Positions 6,572-14,928 of a stretch of 28,645 nt of DNA are shown here, piece after piece (within the stretch, counting starts at the first letter, position 1; the number at the start of each line of letters is the position of its first letter). This DNA comes from Lachnospiraceae bacterium UBA1759 (GTDB lineage: Bacteria > Bacillota > Clostridia > Lachnospirales > Lachnospiraceae): the NCBI GenBank assembly GCA_002315555.1, contig DCHF01000029.1:1-28645 (forward strand). The letters are read 5' to 3'. A program made the translations under genes and the position numbers. The notes beneath the pieces were generated by a model that worked only from the letters and a program-made list of their open reading frames with translations, had not been told where the DNA came from and did no database searches.

Positions 6572-7645
6572 TTACCATTTTGAATGCGTATTGAAGTAAC
6601 TGTACATCACCGTATGATCTGCCGGCACGGTCACATCGCGACCGCCGTCCTCCGCAAGCATATACGCGAGGATCTGCGGCACTGCGGAATAGGCCAGGCA
6701 CAGGAAATCGCCGCAGGAGGCTTCGATCTTCAGGTCCTTTTCATCGACCGGATCCGGCCCGATCAGAATACCGTTTTTGAACTCGTCCTTCATATAACGC
6801 GCGAGGGCGCGGGCTTTATGGGATTCTTCACCGCCGTCATCAAACACGATGACGCAATGCGGCCAGGAATAACCGTAGTTCGGGCCGTGCAGGCCTTCCT
6901 CCAGTTCATAGCCGATGGAGATCATCTGCGGCATCTCCCAGAACTTAACGGCGCCTTCCAGTGACACGCCGTATAACGGGCCGGCGCCGGTGAAAATGAT
7001 GGCCTGCGAACGCATCATACCGCGCTCCACACTTCGATACCAGTTCTTGACATCGGCCGTGACCTTCCGATGGTCCTCCGGCGCTTTCAGCGCCGTCTCG
7101 ATATACGCATCATACTGCGCCTCCGTCAGGAAGCCGCGCTTTTTTCCGAGCATCAGACCGAGAAGCATATGATCCAGCACGCTGGCCGTATAACCGATGG
7201 TACGCATCAGATACTCCTCCGGACCGCAGTTCATCAGCACGTGGCACGGCGCGATCTCCGCGATCGGGCTGGTAACATCGCCGGTCAGCGCGACAGACAG
7301 CATCTGAAGCCCGTTCAGCTTTTCCAGCACACTGCACACGACCTTGGACGTGCCGGTCTGCGACGTAAACACATGCAATGCATTCGGATTCAGCACACAG
7401 CCGTCTCCCGCGTATTCGTTTGGAAGAACCGTCTTTGTGCGGATGCCGGACACCTTTTCCACAAAGGGCCGGGACGTCACCGCCGCCGTGCTGGAGGTTC
7501 CGGAGCCGATGAACAGGATCTCGTCGATGCGCGCCACCTCGTCCCCGAGGTAATCAAACAGCGGCGCAAAAGAAGCATCGCGCTGTGCCAGGATGTTTTC
7601 CAAAACGGACGGAATCCTTTCAATGCAGTTCAGTAATGTCACCAT
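6572..7645 (-). CDS. SIS-domain sugar-phosphate isomerase/deglycase-like protein
   Basis: A 357-residue cytoplasmic protein with two SIS (sugar isomerase) halves. The first carries FIGSGTSSTAA and, later, TSQTGTSKVV, corresponding to the SQSGET phosphosugar-binding loop of GlmS with a Thr substitution. The second starts IFTGAGPLYGVSLEGAVKFWE, followed by GYELEEGLHGPNYG. Length and layout resemble GlmS-like or FrlB-like SIS proteins that isomerise or deglycate aminosugar phosphates, but the substrate cannot be read. Start ATG 7645 follows a perfect AGGAGGATACC ribosome binding site; in-frame codons further upstream overlap the GH13 gene and lack an RBS. The gene follows the GH13 gene by 59 bases, with a hairpin between, so a joint role in glucan or aminosugar use is possible. 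Confidence 0.85.
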   Translation of the reverse strand: MVTLLNCIERIPSVLENILAQRDASFAPLFDYLGDEVARIDEILFIGSGTSSTAAVTSRPFVEKVSGIRTKTVLPNEYAGDGCVLNPNALHVFTSQTGTSKVVCSVLEKLNGLQMLSVALTGDVTSPIAEIAPCHVLMNCGPEEYLMRTIGYTASVLDHMLLGLMLGKKRGFLTEAQYDAYIETALKAPEDHRKVTADVKNWYRSVERGMMRSQAIIFTGAGPLYGVSLEGAVKFWEMPQMISIGYELEEGLHGPNYGYSWPHCVIVFDDGGEESHKARALARYMKDEFKNGILIGPDPVDEKDLKIEASCGDFLCLAYSAVPQILAYMLAEDGGRDVTVPADHTVMYSYFNTHSKW

Positions 7646-7664
7646 GGTATCCTCCTTCACAAAA

Positions 7665-7695
7665 GCCGACCTATAACCAGAAGTTATACATCGGC
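7665..7695 (-). repeat. Intercistronic hairpin between GH13 and SIS genes
   Basis: GCCGA..TATAAC and GTTATA..TCGGC form an imperfect stem around a short loop (7665-7695). Read leftward it is followed by only TTTTG, so it is at best a leaky terminator or a processing site that lets the two genes be expressed unequally. Confidence 0.4.
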
Positions 7696-7704
7696 CCTGA
7701 ACCC

Positions 7705-9771
7705 TTATAAATCCGTATACGGAAACTGCTCCGCATAAACCGTCGATGACCACGCCGGCAGCGTCACATTCAGCATGCCGTCCTTGACCTCGACCTTCTT
7801 CACGCCGACGTTATAGCCCGCGTCATTGGTCTGCATAATGCGCTCGACCATGCCGTTCATCGACATGCCGATGAGCCACACCGGAACCGATACTGTACGG
7901 TCCTTTTCACTATGATTGACCAGCGTCAGCGCTGCGCCTGCCGCGTCAAAACGTCCGTACGCCACATAACCGAGGTCATGCGCCACCGGCTTATAGGAAC
8001 CGGTCTTCAGGCAGGAATAGCGCTTGTGGATCCGGATCATGTCGCGATGGAACGTGATCAGGTCCCACGCCTCCTTGCCCCAGGGGTAGGTGCGGCGGCT
8101 GTCCGGATCCGTCCAACCCATGACGCCGGTCTCATCGCCGTAGTAGACCGCCGGCGCGCCGGGAAGCGTAAACTGCATGACAACGCCTTCACGGAACGTT
8201 GCATAGGAAACACCGCGTGATGCGCTTTCGGATCCCTTCGTCGCAATTCGGCCGATCTGACGGTTGGTGCGCGTCAGGAAGCGCGAATGGTCGTGGTTAG
8301 AGATCTCGTTCATGGCGGTCTGCAGCGAACCGATCGGAAGACGGCTCATCTTTTCCGCCATCACGCTGAAGAACATCCGGCCGTTGCCGTGCAGCCAGGA
8401 ATTGTATTCATCGGAATGCTTTTCAACGCCGGTGAGGAAATAGCTGACCGGTTCCATGAAAGCATCGTAATTCATGATGGTGTCCCACTGATCGCCGCGC
8501 AGCCAGTGCTCCGGGTTTCCGTAGTGCTCCGCGATGATTGCCGCGTCCGGATTCTCTTCCTTGACCGCGCTTCTGAAATCACGCCAGAAGCGGTGATTAT
8601 ACTCACTCGTTTGACCCAGATCCGCTGCCACGTCCAGACGCCATCCGTCGATATTGTACGGCGCATCGACCCATTTTTTCGCGATTTTCATGATGTAATC
8701 GTGAAGCTGCGGGGAATTCTCGTAATTCAGCTTGGGCAGCGTATCATGCCCCCACCAGCCGAGATAGCCTTTGTTATACGGCCAGTTGTCCGTTCCGTCA
8801 AACAGGAAGAAGCTGTTATACGGACTATCCTCGGATATGAACGCGCCTTTTTCATAGCCGGGCTTGCCTTCGTAGATCCGCTCGCGGTCCATCCACTTAT
8901 TGCCGGAACCGCAGTGATTGAACACGCCGTCCAGAATGACCTTCATTCCACGCTTGTGGATCTCTTCGGTCAGCTTTGCGAAATATTCATTGGCCGCTTC
9001 CAGGTTCTCCGGATCCGTCACGCGGTTCACATAGCGCGTGGATTCGCGGTTTTCCTTGCTTCCCTTGGGAAGAAGCTCGACTTCGTCGTTCTTGAAGCCT
9101 ACGAAATGCGGGTCGATGTGGTCGTAATCCTGAATATCATACTTATGATTGGACGGGGACACGAACAGCGGATTGAAGTAAATGGCCTCAACGCCCAGCC
9201 ACTTCAGATAATCCAGCTTCTCCATGACGCCCACCAGGTCTCCGCCGTAATGGCGGCGCACATCCATGGATTCCACCGGCGCGTTCCAGTCATCGACGTG
9301 CGTGACCGGAGCATTGAGATAACAATACTCGCCGGTCAGAACATCGCTGTCCGGATTGCCTTTACGGAAACGATCCACAAAGATCTGATAGATGACCGCA
9401 CCCTTCAGCCAATCCGGCGTGAAGAATCCGGGGATCAAACGGAACGCATGCTCAATATGCATCTCTTCCTGCTTGACCGCACCGACGCGATTGTAGAACA
9501 CCATCTCATCGCCCAGAATGATCTGGAACGCGTAGATGAACTGCTCTTTATCCGCAACGATCGCGGTTTCATAAAAATCAAATGCACCGACGGTTTTTTT
9601 CTTCTCCATCCGCTGGCGTCTTGAGCGCCCGCAGAGGAATACCCCGTCGGCATTATCCTTTTTTACACGAAAGCGGAAGGTGACAACATCTCCCGCTTTC
9701 ACTTCTGTAGGATATCGAAAAAGCGGAGTCTCATCTGTAAAGAGAGCCTCCCGGTCAATTTTCTGCTCCAT
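7705..9771 (-). CDS. Glycoside hydrolase family 13 enzyme, neopullulanase/cyclomaltodextrinase-like
   Basis: A 688-residue alpha-amylase-family enzyme. The N-terminal ~110 residues look like the beta-sandwich (CBM34-type) domain of neopullulanases. The TIM barrel follows with GVEAIYFNPLF, DGVFNHCGSG, the nucleophile region GWRLDVAADLG (Asp), the acid/base region IIAEHYGNPEHW (Glu) and SNHDHSRFL (third catalytic Asp). A C-terminal beta domain closes the protein. There is no signal peptide, so it probably hydrolyses imported maltodextrins or cyclodextrins in the cytoplasm. The ATG at 9771 is preferred: GAGG lies 9 bases upstream, whereas the in-frame TTG at 9786 has no RBS. The start overlaps the end of ftsH by 17 bases, suggesting translational coupling. 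Confidence 0.92.
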   Translation of the reverse strand: MEQKIDREALFTDETPLFRYPTEVKAGDVVTFRFRVKKDNADGVFLCGRSRRQRMEKKKTVGAFDFYETAIVADKEQFIYAFQIILGDEMVFYNRVGAVKQEEMHIEHAFRLIPGFFTPDWLKGAVIYQIFVDRFRKGNPDSDVLTGEYCYLNAPVTHVDDWNAPVESMDVRRHYGGDLVGVMEKLDYLKWLGVEAIYFNPLFVSPSNHKYDIQDYDHIDPHFVGFKNDEVELLPKGSKENRESTRYVNRVTDPENLEAANEYFAKLTEEIHKRGMKVILDGVFNHCGSGNKWMDRERIYEGKPGYEKGAFISEDSPYNSFFLFDGTDNWPYNKGYLGWWGHDTLPKLNYENSPQLHDYIMKIAKKWVDAPYNIDGWRLDVAADLGQTSEYNHRFWRDFRSAVKEENPDAAIIAEHYGNPEHWLRGDQWDTIMNYDAFMEPVSYFLTGVEKHSDEYNSWLHGNGRMFFSVMAEKMSRLPIGSLQTAMNEISNHDHSRFLTRTNRQIGRIATKGSESASRGVSYATFREGVVMQFTLPGAPAVYYGDETGVMGWTDPDSRRTYPWGKEAWDLITFHRDMIRIHKRYSCLKTGSYKPVAHDLGYVAYGRFDAAGAALTLVNHSEKDRTVSVPVWLIGMSMNGMVERIMQTNDAGYNVGVKKVEVKDGMLNVTLPAWSSTVYAEQFPYTDL

Positions 9772-11596
9772 AATATAATGCCTCAAACTCTTCCTTGCCG
9801 ATCTTTTCCTTTTCGATCAGAAGTGCCGCACCCTTTTCAAGGATATCGCGCTTTTCAAGAATCAGCTTCTTTGCTTCCGCATAGCATTCTTCAATAATGC
9901 GCTTGACTTCCTCTTCGATCATGTTCGTGACTTCCGGACCGTAGGTCTTCATATGACCCAGATCACGGCCCATGAATACTTCATCCTGCTGCTGTTCGTA
10001 GTTGATGAAGCCGATACGCTCGGACATACCGTAACGCATGACCATATTGCGGGCGATCTCTGTTGCCTGCTTGATGTCCTGGGAAGCGCCGGTCGTAATA
10101 TCGTCGAAGGTGATCTCCTCAGCGATACGTCCGCCCATGCTGACCATGATGTCCTGCAGCATTCTGCCCTTCGTATTGAACATTTCATCGTTCTCCGGAA
10201 GCGGCATGGTGTAACCCGCTGCACCGAGGCCGGTCGGGATGATGGATACGGTATGTACCGGGCCCACATCGGGAAGTGCCTCAAACAGGATCGCATGACC
10301 CATTTCGTGATATGCGGTGATCTTCTTTTCCTTTTCGGAAATGACCCTGGATTTCTTTTCCTGGCCGATGCCCACCTTGATGAATGCCTGCTCGATATCG
10401 CTCTGAAGGATGAATTTGCGGTTGGCCTTCGCTGCGGAGATCGCGGCTTCGTTCATCAGGTTCTCCAGATCCGCGCCGACAAAGCCGGCCGTGGTCTGAG
10501 CAACACGGTGAAGATCCACGTCATCACCGATCTTTTTATTGCGGGAATGGACCTGCAGGATCTCCTCACGACCGCGGACATCCGGACGGCCGACGGCGAC
10601 CTTACGGTCAAAACGGCCCGGACGAAGGATCGCGGGATCCAGGATATCGGCACGGTTCGTCGCAGCCATGACAATGATGCCCTGGTTGACGGTGAAGCCG
10701 TCCATTTCAACAAGCAGCTGGTTTAAGGTCTGCTCGCGCTCATCATGGCCGCCGCCCAGTCCCGAACCGCGGATACGGGCTACGGCATCGATCTCGTCGA
10801 TGAAAATGATACACGGAGCGTTGCTCTTTGCATCGGCAAACAGGTCGCGGACACGCGCCGCGCCGACACCGACAAACATCTCCACGAAGTCCGAACCGGA
10901 GATCGTGAAGAACGGAACGCCGGCCTCACCTGCAACAGCCTTGGCCAGCAGGGTCTTACCGGTTCCGGGAGGGCCTACCAAAAGGACACCCTTCGGAATT
11001 CTGGCGCCAAGGTCCGTGTATTTTGCGGGATCCTTCAGGAAATCAACGACCTCCGTCAGTTCCTCTTTTTCTTCATAAAGGCCCGCAACGTCCTTGAATT
11101 TGACCGGATTCTGGCCGGGCTCGGACTTTTTCGCGCGGTTCTTTGTAAAGGTATTTGCCGGGTTCTGGTTGTTGGCAGCGTTCAGGCGGCCGGTCATCAG
11201 TGCAAAAATGAAGAACATGCCGGCAAGCATGATCAGCACCGGAAGGATGGACGTCAGGAAAACGCTTTCCGCGGGAACATCCCGGAGCGACAGGCTGACG
11301 CCGGCCGCAAGAAGAGCGTCCTTTTCAAGGTTGACGTCGGAAACATTGACGGAATAGATGGTCGTACCGTTTCCGTTCAGTCTGAAAGAGATCTTGCCGG
11401 TGGGCACTTCCTTATTCTGGCTGATCTCCGCTTCACTGATGGAGCCTTTCTCCAGATATTCCAGGTATGCATTGTAAGAAACAGGCGTCGTTGACTGGTA
11501 CATGCGGGAGAAGAGCATCGCACATCCGATGATCACCGCGATGAATGCCAGATAAACAACGATAATGCTGTTTTTCTTTGGAGCGATATTATTCAC
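9755..11596 (-). CDS. ftsH: ATP-dependent zinc metalloprotease FtsH
   Basis: A 613-residue membrane-anchored AAA+ protease that degrades membrane and unstable cytoplasmic proteins as a hexamer. Two membrane helices flank an extracytoplasmic domain (about residues 9-28 and 113-133). The AAA module has Walker A GPPGTGKTLLAKA, Walker B CIIFIDEIDA and the second region of homology ATNRADILDPAILRPGRFDR. The protease domain has the zinc motif HEMGH. The start is the GTG at 11594-11596: it lies 6 bases after GGAGG and overlaps the hpt stop codon, while in-frame codons further upstream would encode a non-FtsH N-terminus inside hpt. Gene order tilS-hpt-ftsH is widely conserved in Firmicutes. Confidence 0.97.
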   Translation of the reverse strand: MNNIAPKKNSIIVVYLAFIAVIIGCAMLFSRMYQSTTPVSYNAYLEYLEKGSISEAEISQNKEVPTGKISFRLNGNGTTIYSVNVSDVNLEKDALLAAGVSLSLRDVPAESVFLTSILPVLIMLAGMFFIFALMTGRLNAANNQNPANTFTKNRAKKSEPGQNPVKFKDVAGLYEEKEELTEVVDFLKDPAKYTDLGARIPKGVLLVGPPGTGKTLLAKAVAGEAGVPFFTISGSDFVEMFVGVGAARVRDLFADAKSNAPCIIFIDEIDAVARIRGSGLGGGHDEREQTLNQLLVEMDGFTVNQGIIVMAATNRADILDPAILRPGRFDRKVAVGRPDVRGREEILQVHSRNKKIGDDVDLHRVAQTTAGFVGADLENLMNEAAISAAKANRKFILQSDIEQAFIKVGIGQEKKSRVISEKEKKITAYHEMGHAILFEALPDVGPVHTVSIIPTGLGAAGYTMPLPENDEMFNTKGRMLQDIMVSMGGRIAEEITFDDITTGASQDIKQATEIARNMVMRYGMSERIGFINYEQQQDEVFMGRDLGHMKTYGPEVTNMIEEEVKRIIEECYAEAKKLILEKRDILEKGAALLIEKEKIGKEEFEALYYGAEN

Positions 11597-12119
11597 CAAG
11601 TTCCTCCACAAGCCCGATGAAGGGCAGATTTCTGTATTTCTGTGCGTAGTCCAGACCGTAGCCGACCACGAACTTGTCTTCAATGACAAAGCCGGTGTAA
11701 TCGACCGGTACTTCCTTCACGCGGCGTGACGGCTTGTCAAGCAGGGTGCAGAGCTTTAAGGACTTCGGGCCGCGCTGAGCCAAAACCTCTAAAAGGTACG
11801 CCAGCGTTCTGCCGGAGTCGATGATGTCTTCGATGACGATGACGTTCTTTCCTTCCAGGCCCTCATCGGTATCCTTGGAGATCCGGACGATACCGCTGGA
11901 CTTGGTGCCGTCGCCGTAAGAAGAAACCTTCATGAAATCCATCGTGACCGGAATCGTGATCCGCTTTGCAAGATCCGCCATGAACATGACGCTGCCCTTC
12001 AGGATGCAGATCAGATGAACGGACTCACCCTCAAACTCTTTGCTGATCTGTGCCGCCATTTCGCGTACTCTTTTGTCAATTTCCTCTTCCGGAATCATTA
12101 CGCTGATCTTATCGCTCAT
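11589..12119 (-). CDS. hpt: Hypoxanthine(-guanine) phosphoribosyltransferase
   Basis: A 176-residue purine salvage enzyme that transfers phosphoribose from PRPP to hypoxanthine or guanine, giving IMP or GMP in the cytoplasm. The PRPP-binding motif is VIVIEDIIDSGRTLAYL around residues 93-110. The flexible-loop region (MKVSSYGDGTKSSG) and the purine-contacting stretch (DKFVVGYGLDY) are both present. The length matches the family. The start ATG 12119 lies within the end of tilS (11-base overlap), and the stop overlaps the ftsH GTG start, so the three genes are translationally coupled. Confidence 0.97.
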   Translation of the reverse strand: MSDKISVMIPEEEIDKRVREMAAQISKEFEGESVHLICILKGSVMFMADLAKRITIPVTMDFMKVSSYGDGTKSSGIVRISKDTDEGLEGKNVIVIEDIIDSGRTLAYLLEVLAQRGPKSLKLCTLLDKPSRRVKEVPVDYTGFVIEDKFVVGYGLDYAQKYRNLPFIGLVEELGE

Positions 12120-13503
12120 TTTCTTCTCCTCCGATCAAAATCGCTATTTCAATAATGGTTTTTGTCTGTTCCGTGACCTTGTAGGCCTCGCTCATGCGAT
12201 ACCCGATCACCCAAAGTACATCCTGTCCGGAAGCCGCAAGATACAGGGCGTCGCGTTCTTCGCGCGGGATCTTTTCATCGATCAGATGATCCTTCAGTTT
12301 CTTTTTGGTACCGGGAAGCGTGGAAAACAGGTCTCCCGTCTGCCGGTGCCGGATGATGACAGGTTCCTTTATTTTATCATAATCAAACCATTTCGTATAC
12401 TGATTTTCGGGATATATCAGCCCGTTTTCGTTTGTAAAAATTCGGGTTTTTGCACAAATTCCGCCATTTTCCGGCGAAGTCTCCGCCGCTCCCCGTTTTT
12501 CCGCGTTTTCCTTTGTGCGGTAAACGGTGATGCCCTCATATCCCCGGACGATGTACCCGTCTCCCGGCAGCTGAACACACCGGCCGACCCGGCGATCCAT
12601 CAGGGCGTCGGCCTGGAGAAGATGCTCCCGGCCCTTGTCCTTCATACGGCAGCCGATCTTTTCGAGAAGCAGGCGGATCACATAGAGCTTCAGCGCCGGA
12701 TGAAGCGTCCGGTACGGGGCTTCGGGAAGCTGAAGTGCTTGGATCTCCGCGTTTTCCCCCGCCATGCATTTCACGTGCGCGGCAATGAATCTCTCCGCCT
12801 CCCCGCGCATGAAATCATCGATCTCGCCCAAATACGCGCCGGTCTCCGCAATCTTTTCCGCGGCATCGGCACGCACGCCCTGCATCGCAGGAAGCACGTT
12901 ATGACGGATCCTGTTGCGGGAAGCATGATCCTCCGCATTTGTCTCGTCTTCGCGCCAAATGACGCCTTTTTCGCGTAAATACGCAGTGATTTCACCCCGC
13001 GTCACCGTAAGCAGCGGGCGGACGAACCGGTCGCGGACCGGCTGCATGCCGGCAAGCCCGCGCAGGCCGCTTCCACGCATCATACGGAACAGAATCGTCT
13101 CCGCCTGGTCATCGAGGTGATGGGCGATCGCGATCTTATCGGCCCCGGTCTCCGCAAGCACTTCACAGAACACCCGGTACCGCAGCTCGCGCGCGGCCTC
13201 CTCCTCGGACAGCCGGTGCTCCGCAGCAAACGCGGGAACATCGACATGCCGGGAAATGACCGGAACCTCCAGCTGTTTACAGAGCTCCCGCACGTATTCC
13301 TCATCCCGGTCGGCGCTCTCTCCGCGGATTCCGTGATGCACGTGCACCGCGGACAATCCGATGCCCAGTTCCCCCTTCAGTTCCTTCAAAAGCAAAAGAA
13401 GGCACACGGAATCCGCACCGCCCGAAACAGCGGCGATCACATGCTCGTTTTCATGAAACAAGCCGTTCTCACGGATAAATTCCAGTACCTTCTTTTGCAT
13501 CAT
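12109..13503 (-). CDS. tilS: tRNA(Ile)-lysidine synthetase
   Basis: A 464-residue enzyme that converts C34 of the AUA-reading tRNA-Ile2 to lysidine using ATP and lysine. The PP-loop motif SGGADS lies near residue 29, and IAIAHHLDDQAETILFRMMR is the typical second signature of the family. The C-terminal domain of TilS (roughly residues 385-460) is present. ATG codons at 13500 and 13503 and a GTG at 13506 are adjacent; GGAAAAGAG lies just upstream, so the exact start is uncertain by one or two codons. The gene follows a terminator-like palindrome after divIC and overlaps hpt by 11 bases. Confidence 0.95.
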   Translation of the reverse strand: MMQKKVLEFIRENGLFHENEHVIAAVSGGADSVCLLLLLKELKGELGIGLSAVHVHHGIRGESADRDEEYVRELCKQLEVPVISRHVDVPAFAAEHRLSEEEAARELRYRVFCEVLAETGADKIAIAHHLDDQAETILFRMMRGSGLRGLAGMQPVRDRFVRPLLTVTRGEITAYLREKGVIWREDETNAEDHASRNRIRHNVLPAMQGVRADAAEKIAETGAYLGEIDDFMRGEAERFIAAHVKCMAGENAEIQALQLPEAPYRTLHPALKLYVIRLLLEKIGCRMKDKGREHLLQADALMDRRVGRCVQLPGDGYIVRGYEGITVYRTKENAEKRGAAETSPENGGICAKTRIFTNENGLIYPENQYTKWFDYDKIKEPVIIRHRQTGDLFSTLPGTKKKLKDHLIDEKIPREERDALYLAASGQDVLWVIGYRMSEAYKVTEQTKTIIEIAILIGGEENER

Positions 13504-13556
13504 CACTCTTTTCCGCGGTGTACTGCGGTTTTACCGCATCCGCATGAAACAAGAAA

Positions 13557-13578
13557 CGAGCAGGCAGCTGCCTGCTCG
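13557..13578 (-). terminator. Perfect 22-base palindrome with T-rich tail after divIC
   Basis: CGAGCAGGCAG and CTGCCTGCTCG abut to form a perfect palindrome 12 bases after the divIC stop. Read leftward it is followed by TTTCTTGTTT. It is probably an intrinsic terminator (stem of about 9, small loop) that may reduce transcription into tilS. A second small repeat, TGCGGT/ACCGCA (13524-13538), lies closer to tilS. Confidence 0.65.
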
Positions 13579-13590
13579 ATTTCGCTCTTA

Positions 13591-13893
13591 TCAATCCTTT
13601 GGGACGAAAATGATCTCGTTTGAAAAAACCAGACCGAAGCGCTGGCGCGCAAGCTCAATGATCTCTTCCAACGTAAGATCACGGTCCTTCTTTTCTTCCA
13701 GAATCTCGTTCCGTGCTTCCTCCTGGGAAACACTTTCCTGAAGCGCCGCTTCATTGGCACGAAGCAGTTCATTTTCATGGTACTTATTCAGAATAAGCAC
13801 CGAAAACACTGCCACAAAGACGAAAGTCACGATCACTGCGAGCGTAACGCTTCTTTTATTGGCTCTGTCTTTTCTGACTGAACGTCCTGCCAT
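13591..13893 (-). CDS. divIC: Septum formation initiator, FtsB/DivIC family
   Basis: A 100-residue bitopic cell-division protein. A basic N-terminal stretch (RSVRKDRANKR) precedes one membrane helix (SVTLAVIVTFVFVAVFSVLI, about residues 15-34). Next comes a predicted coiled coil (NELLRANEAALQESVSQEEA and onward) and the short C-terminal ARQRFGLVFSNEIIF region typical of DivIC. The family stabilises FtsL and DivIB at the septum. Start ATG 13893 has a GGAGGAAG ribosome binding site. The position next to rqcP is conserved in Firmicutes, but a terminator separates them here. Confidence 0.9.
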   Translation of the reverse strand: MAGRSVRKDRANKRSVTLAVIVTFVFVAVFSVLILNKYHENELLRANEAALQESVSQEEARNEILEEKKDRDLTLEEIIELARQRFGLVFSNEIIFVPKD

Positions 13894-13915
13894 GACTTCC
13901 TCCTTTCTCTGTTAG

Positions 13916-13951
13916 AAAAAGACCGATGCCGGTCATCGCCCTGCATCGGTC
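13916..13951 (-). terminator. Intrinsic terminator after rqcP
   Basis: Read leftward, GACCGATGC and GCATCGGTC (arms 13943-13951 and 13921-13929) form a perfect 9-base stem followed by TTTTT (13916-13920). It sits between rqcP and divIC, so divIC depends on read-through or a promoter I do not see. Confidence 0.8.
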
Positions 13952-13960
13952 CTCCAATTC

Positions 13961-14200
13961 TCACAGATAGCGAACCATATCTTTCGCTTCTTCTTTTTTC
14001 GTCGTTTCCGCTATTTCCACTATTTCCGCCTTCACCGCTTTGGTGCCGAAGGAAATTTCAATCACATCGCCGACCTTGACATCAAGGGAGGCTTTTGCAG
14101 GCTTACCGTTTACGGAAACGCGGCCTGCATCACAGGCTTCGTTGGCGACGGTGCGCCGCTTGATCAAGCGGGAAACTTTTAAGAATTTATCAAGACGCAT
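13961..14200 (-). CDS. rqcP: S4-domain RNA-binding protein RqcP (YabO-like)
   Basis: A 79-residue protein that is essentially one S4 RNA-binding domain: MRLDKFLKVSRLIKRRTVAN, then GRVSVNGKPAKASLDVKVGD. In Bacillus the orthologue RqcP (YabO) binds the 50S subunit with RqcH and supports alanine-tail synthesis in ribosome-associated quality control. The gene begins 6 bases after the HU stop codon with only a weak ribosome binding site, suggesting coupling to HU translation. The C-terminal lysine- and glutamate-rich tail (AETTKKEEAKDMVRYL) is short. In Bacillus, yabP and yabQ follow; here divIC is next. Confidence 0.88.
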   Translation of the reverse strand: MRLDKFLKVSRLIKRRTVANEACDAGRVSVNGKPAKASLDVKVGDVIEISFGTKAVKAEIVEIAETTKKEEAKDMVRYL

Positions 14201-14206
14201 TATGAA

Positions 14207-14482
14207 TTACTCGTTGATAGCGTCCTTTAAAGCCTTACCAGCCTTGAACTTCGGAGCCTTAACAGCTGCGATCTCGATGGTCTCGCCGGTTCTCGGGTTG
14301 CGGCCGTCTCTTGCTGCTCTTTCAGAAACTTCAAAAGTACCGAAGCCAACGAGCTGAACCTTCTCGCCCTTCTTGAGTTCATCGGTAACGGTAGCGATCA
14401 GAGCATCTACTGCTGCTTCTGCCTGCTTCTTGGTTAAATCGGTCTTTGCTGCGATTTCAGCAACTAATTCTTTCTTATTCAT
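14207..14482 (-). CDS. hup: HU family DNA-binding protein
   Basis: A 91-residue nucleoid protein that bends and compacts DNA as a dimer. The sequence begins MNKKELVAEIAAKTDLTKKQ and contains VQLVGFGTFEVSERAAR, then the DNA-minor-groove arm with RNPRTGETIEI and its proline. It ends FKAGKALKDAINE. The ATG at 14482 is preceded by GGAGGG at 10 bases; an in-frame TTG at 14500 lies next to that RBS and is rejected. A strong promoter is at 14540-14568. rqcP follows after 6 bases. Confidence 0.97.
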   Translation of the reverse strand: MNKKELVAEIAAKTDLTKKQAEAAVDALIATVTDELKKGEKVQLVGFGTFEVSERAARDGRNPRTGETIEIAAVKAPKFKAGKALKDAINE

Positions 14483-14539
14483 TGAGAAAAATCCCTCCAA
14501 TTGTTATTAGAACAGATAAACACTGTATCCTAAAATAGA

Positions 14540-14568
14540 TATATACATCATATATCCTTAAATGTCAA
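14540..14568 (-). promoter_or_regulatory. Promoter of HU-rqcP
   Basis: Read leftward, consensus TTGACA (14563-14568), 17 bases and TATATA (14540-14545), only 15 bases after the LytTR stop codon. It predicts a leader of about 50 nt. Confidence 0.88.
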
Positions 14569-14583
14569 GGATTTTCAGACTTT

Positions 14584-14925
14584 TCAGGCTTTCAGGGGGT
14601 GTCCCGGAGCAAGTTCCCGATAGTCGAAAACCGCCCGGTAAAACGCACTTCTACGACGCCGGCTGACCTCCAGGACCGTACCGTCCGTGAGAGTAACGCC
14701 CTGCCGTTCGAAGCCCTTCACCGCACCGAGATTGACCAGATAGCCCTCGTGACATTTATAAAATTCCCTGCGATTTAAAATCGTTTCCCATTCGACGAGC
14801 GCACGACGCGTCGGATACGCGCTGCGAAGCGTGTGGAGAATAGTCCCGTTCCGCTTCGTTTCGATATAAAAGATCGCCCGTTCGTCGATCTCATACACAA
14901 TACGGTCGCAGGTAAATGTAATCAA
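14584..14925 (-). CDS. Stand-alone LytTR-domain DNA-binding protein
   Basis: A 113-residue protein consisting almost entirely of a LytTR DNA-binding domain. Signature stretches are IFYIETKRNGTILHT, EFYKCHEGYLVNLGAVKGF and LEVSRRRRSAFYRAVFDY. No receiver domain or membrane segment is present, unlike typical LytTR response regulators such as AgrA or LytR. The start appears to be the TTG at 14923-14925, 8 bases after GAGG and just 3 bases after the lipid kinase stop, implying coupled translation with it. Target genes cannot be deduced. Confidence 0.85.
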   Translation of the reverse strand: MITFTCDRIVYEIDERAIFYIETKRNGTILHTLRSAYPTRRALVEWETILNRREFYKCHEGYLVNLGAVKGFERQGVTLTDGTVLEVSRRRRSAFYRAVFDYRELAPGHPLKA

Positions 14926-14928
14926 AAA

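Noticed and set aside
8287..9624. 445-codon rightward open frame opposite the GH13 gene
   Set aside because: Antisense to a clear GH13 enzyme with all catalytic residues; no RBS and no recognisable domain.
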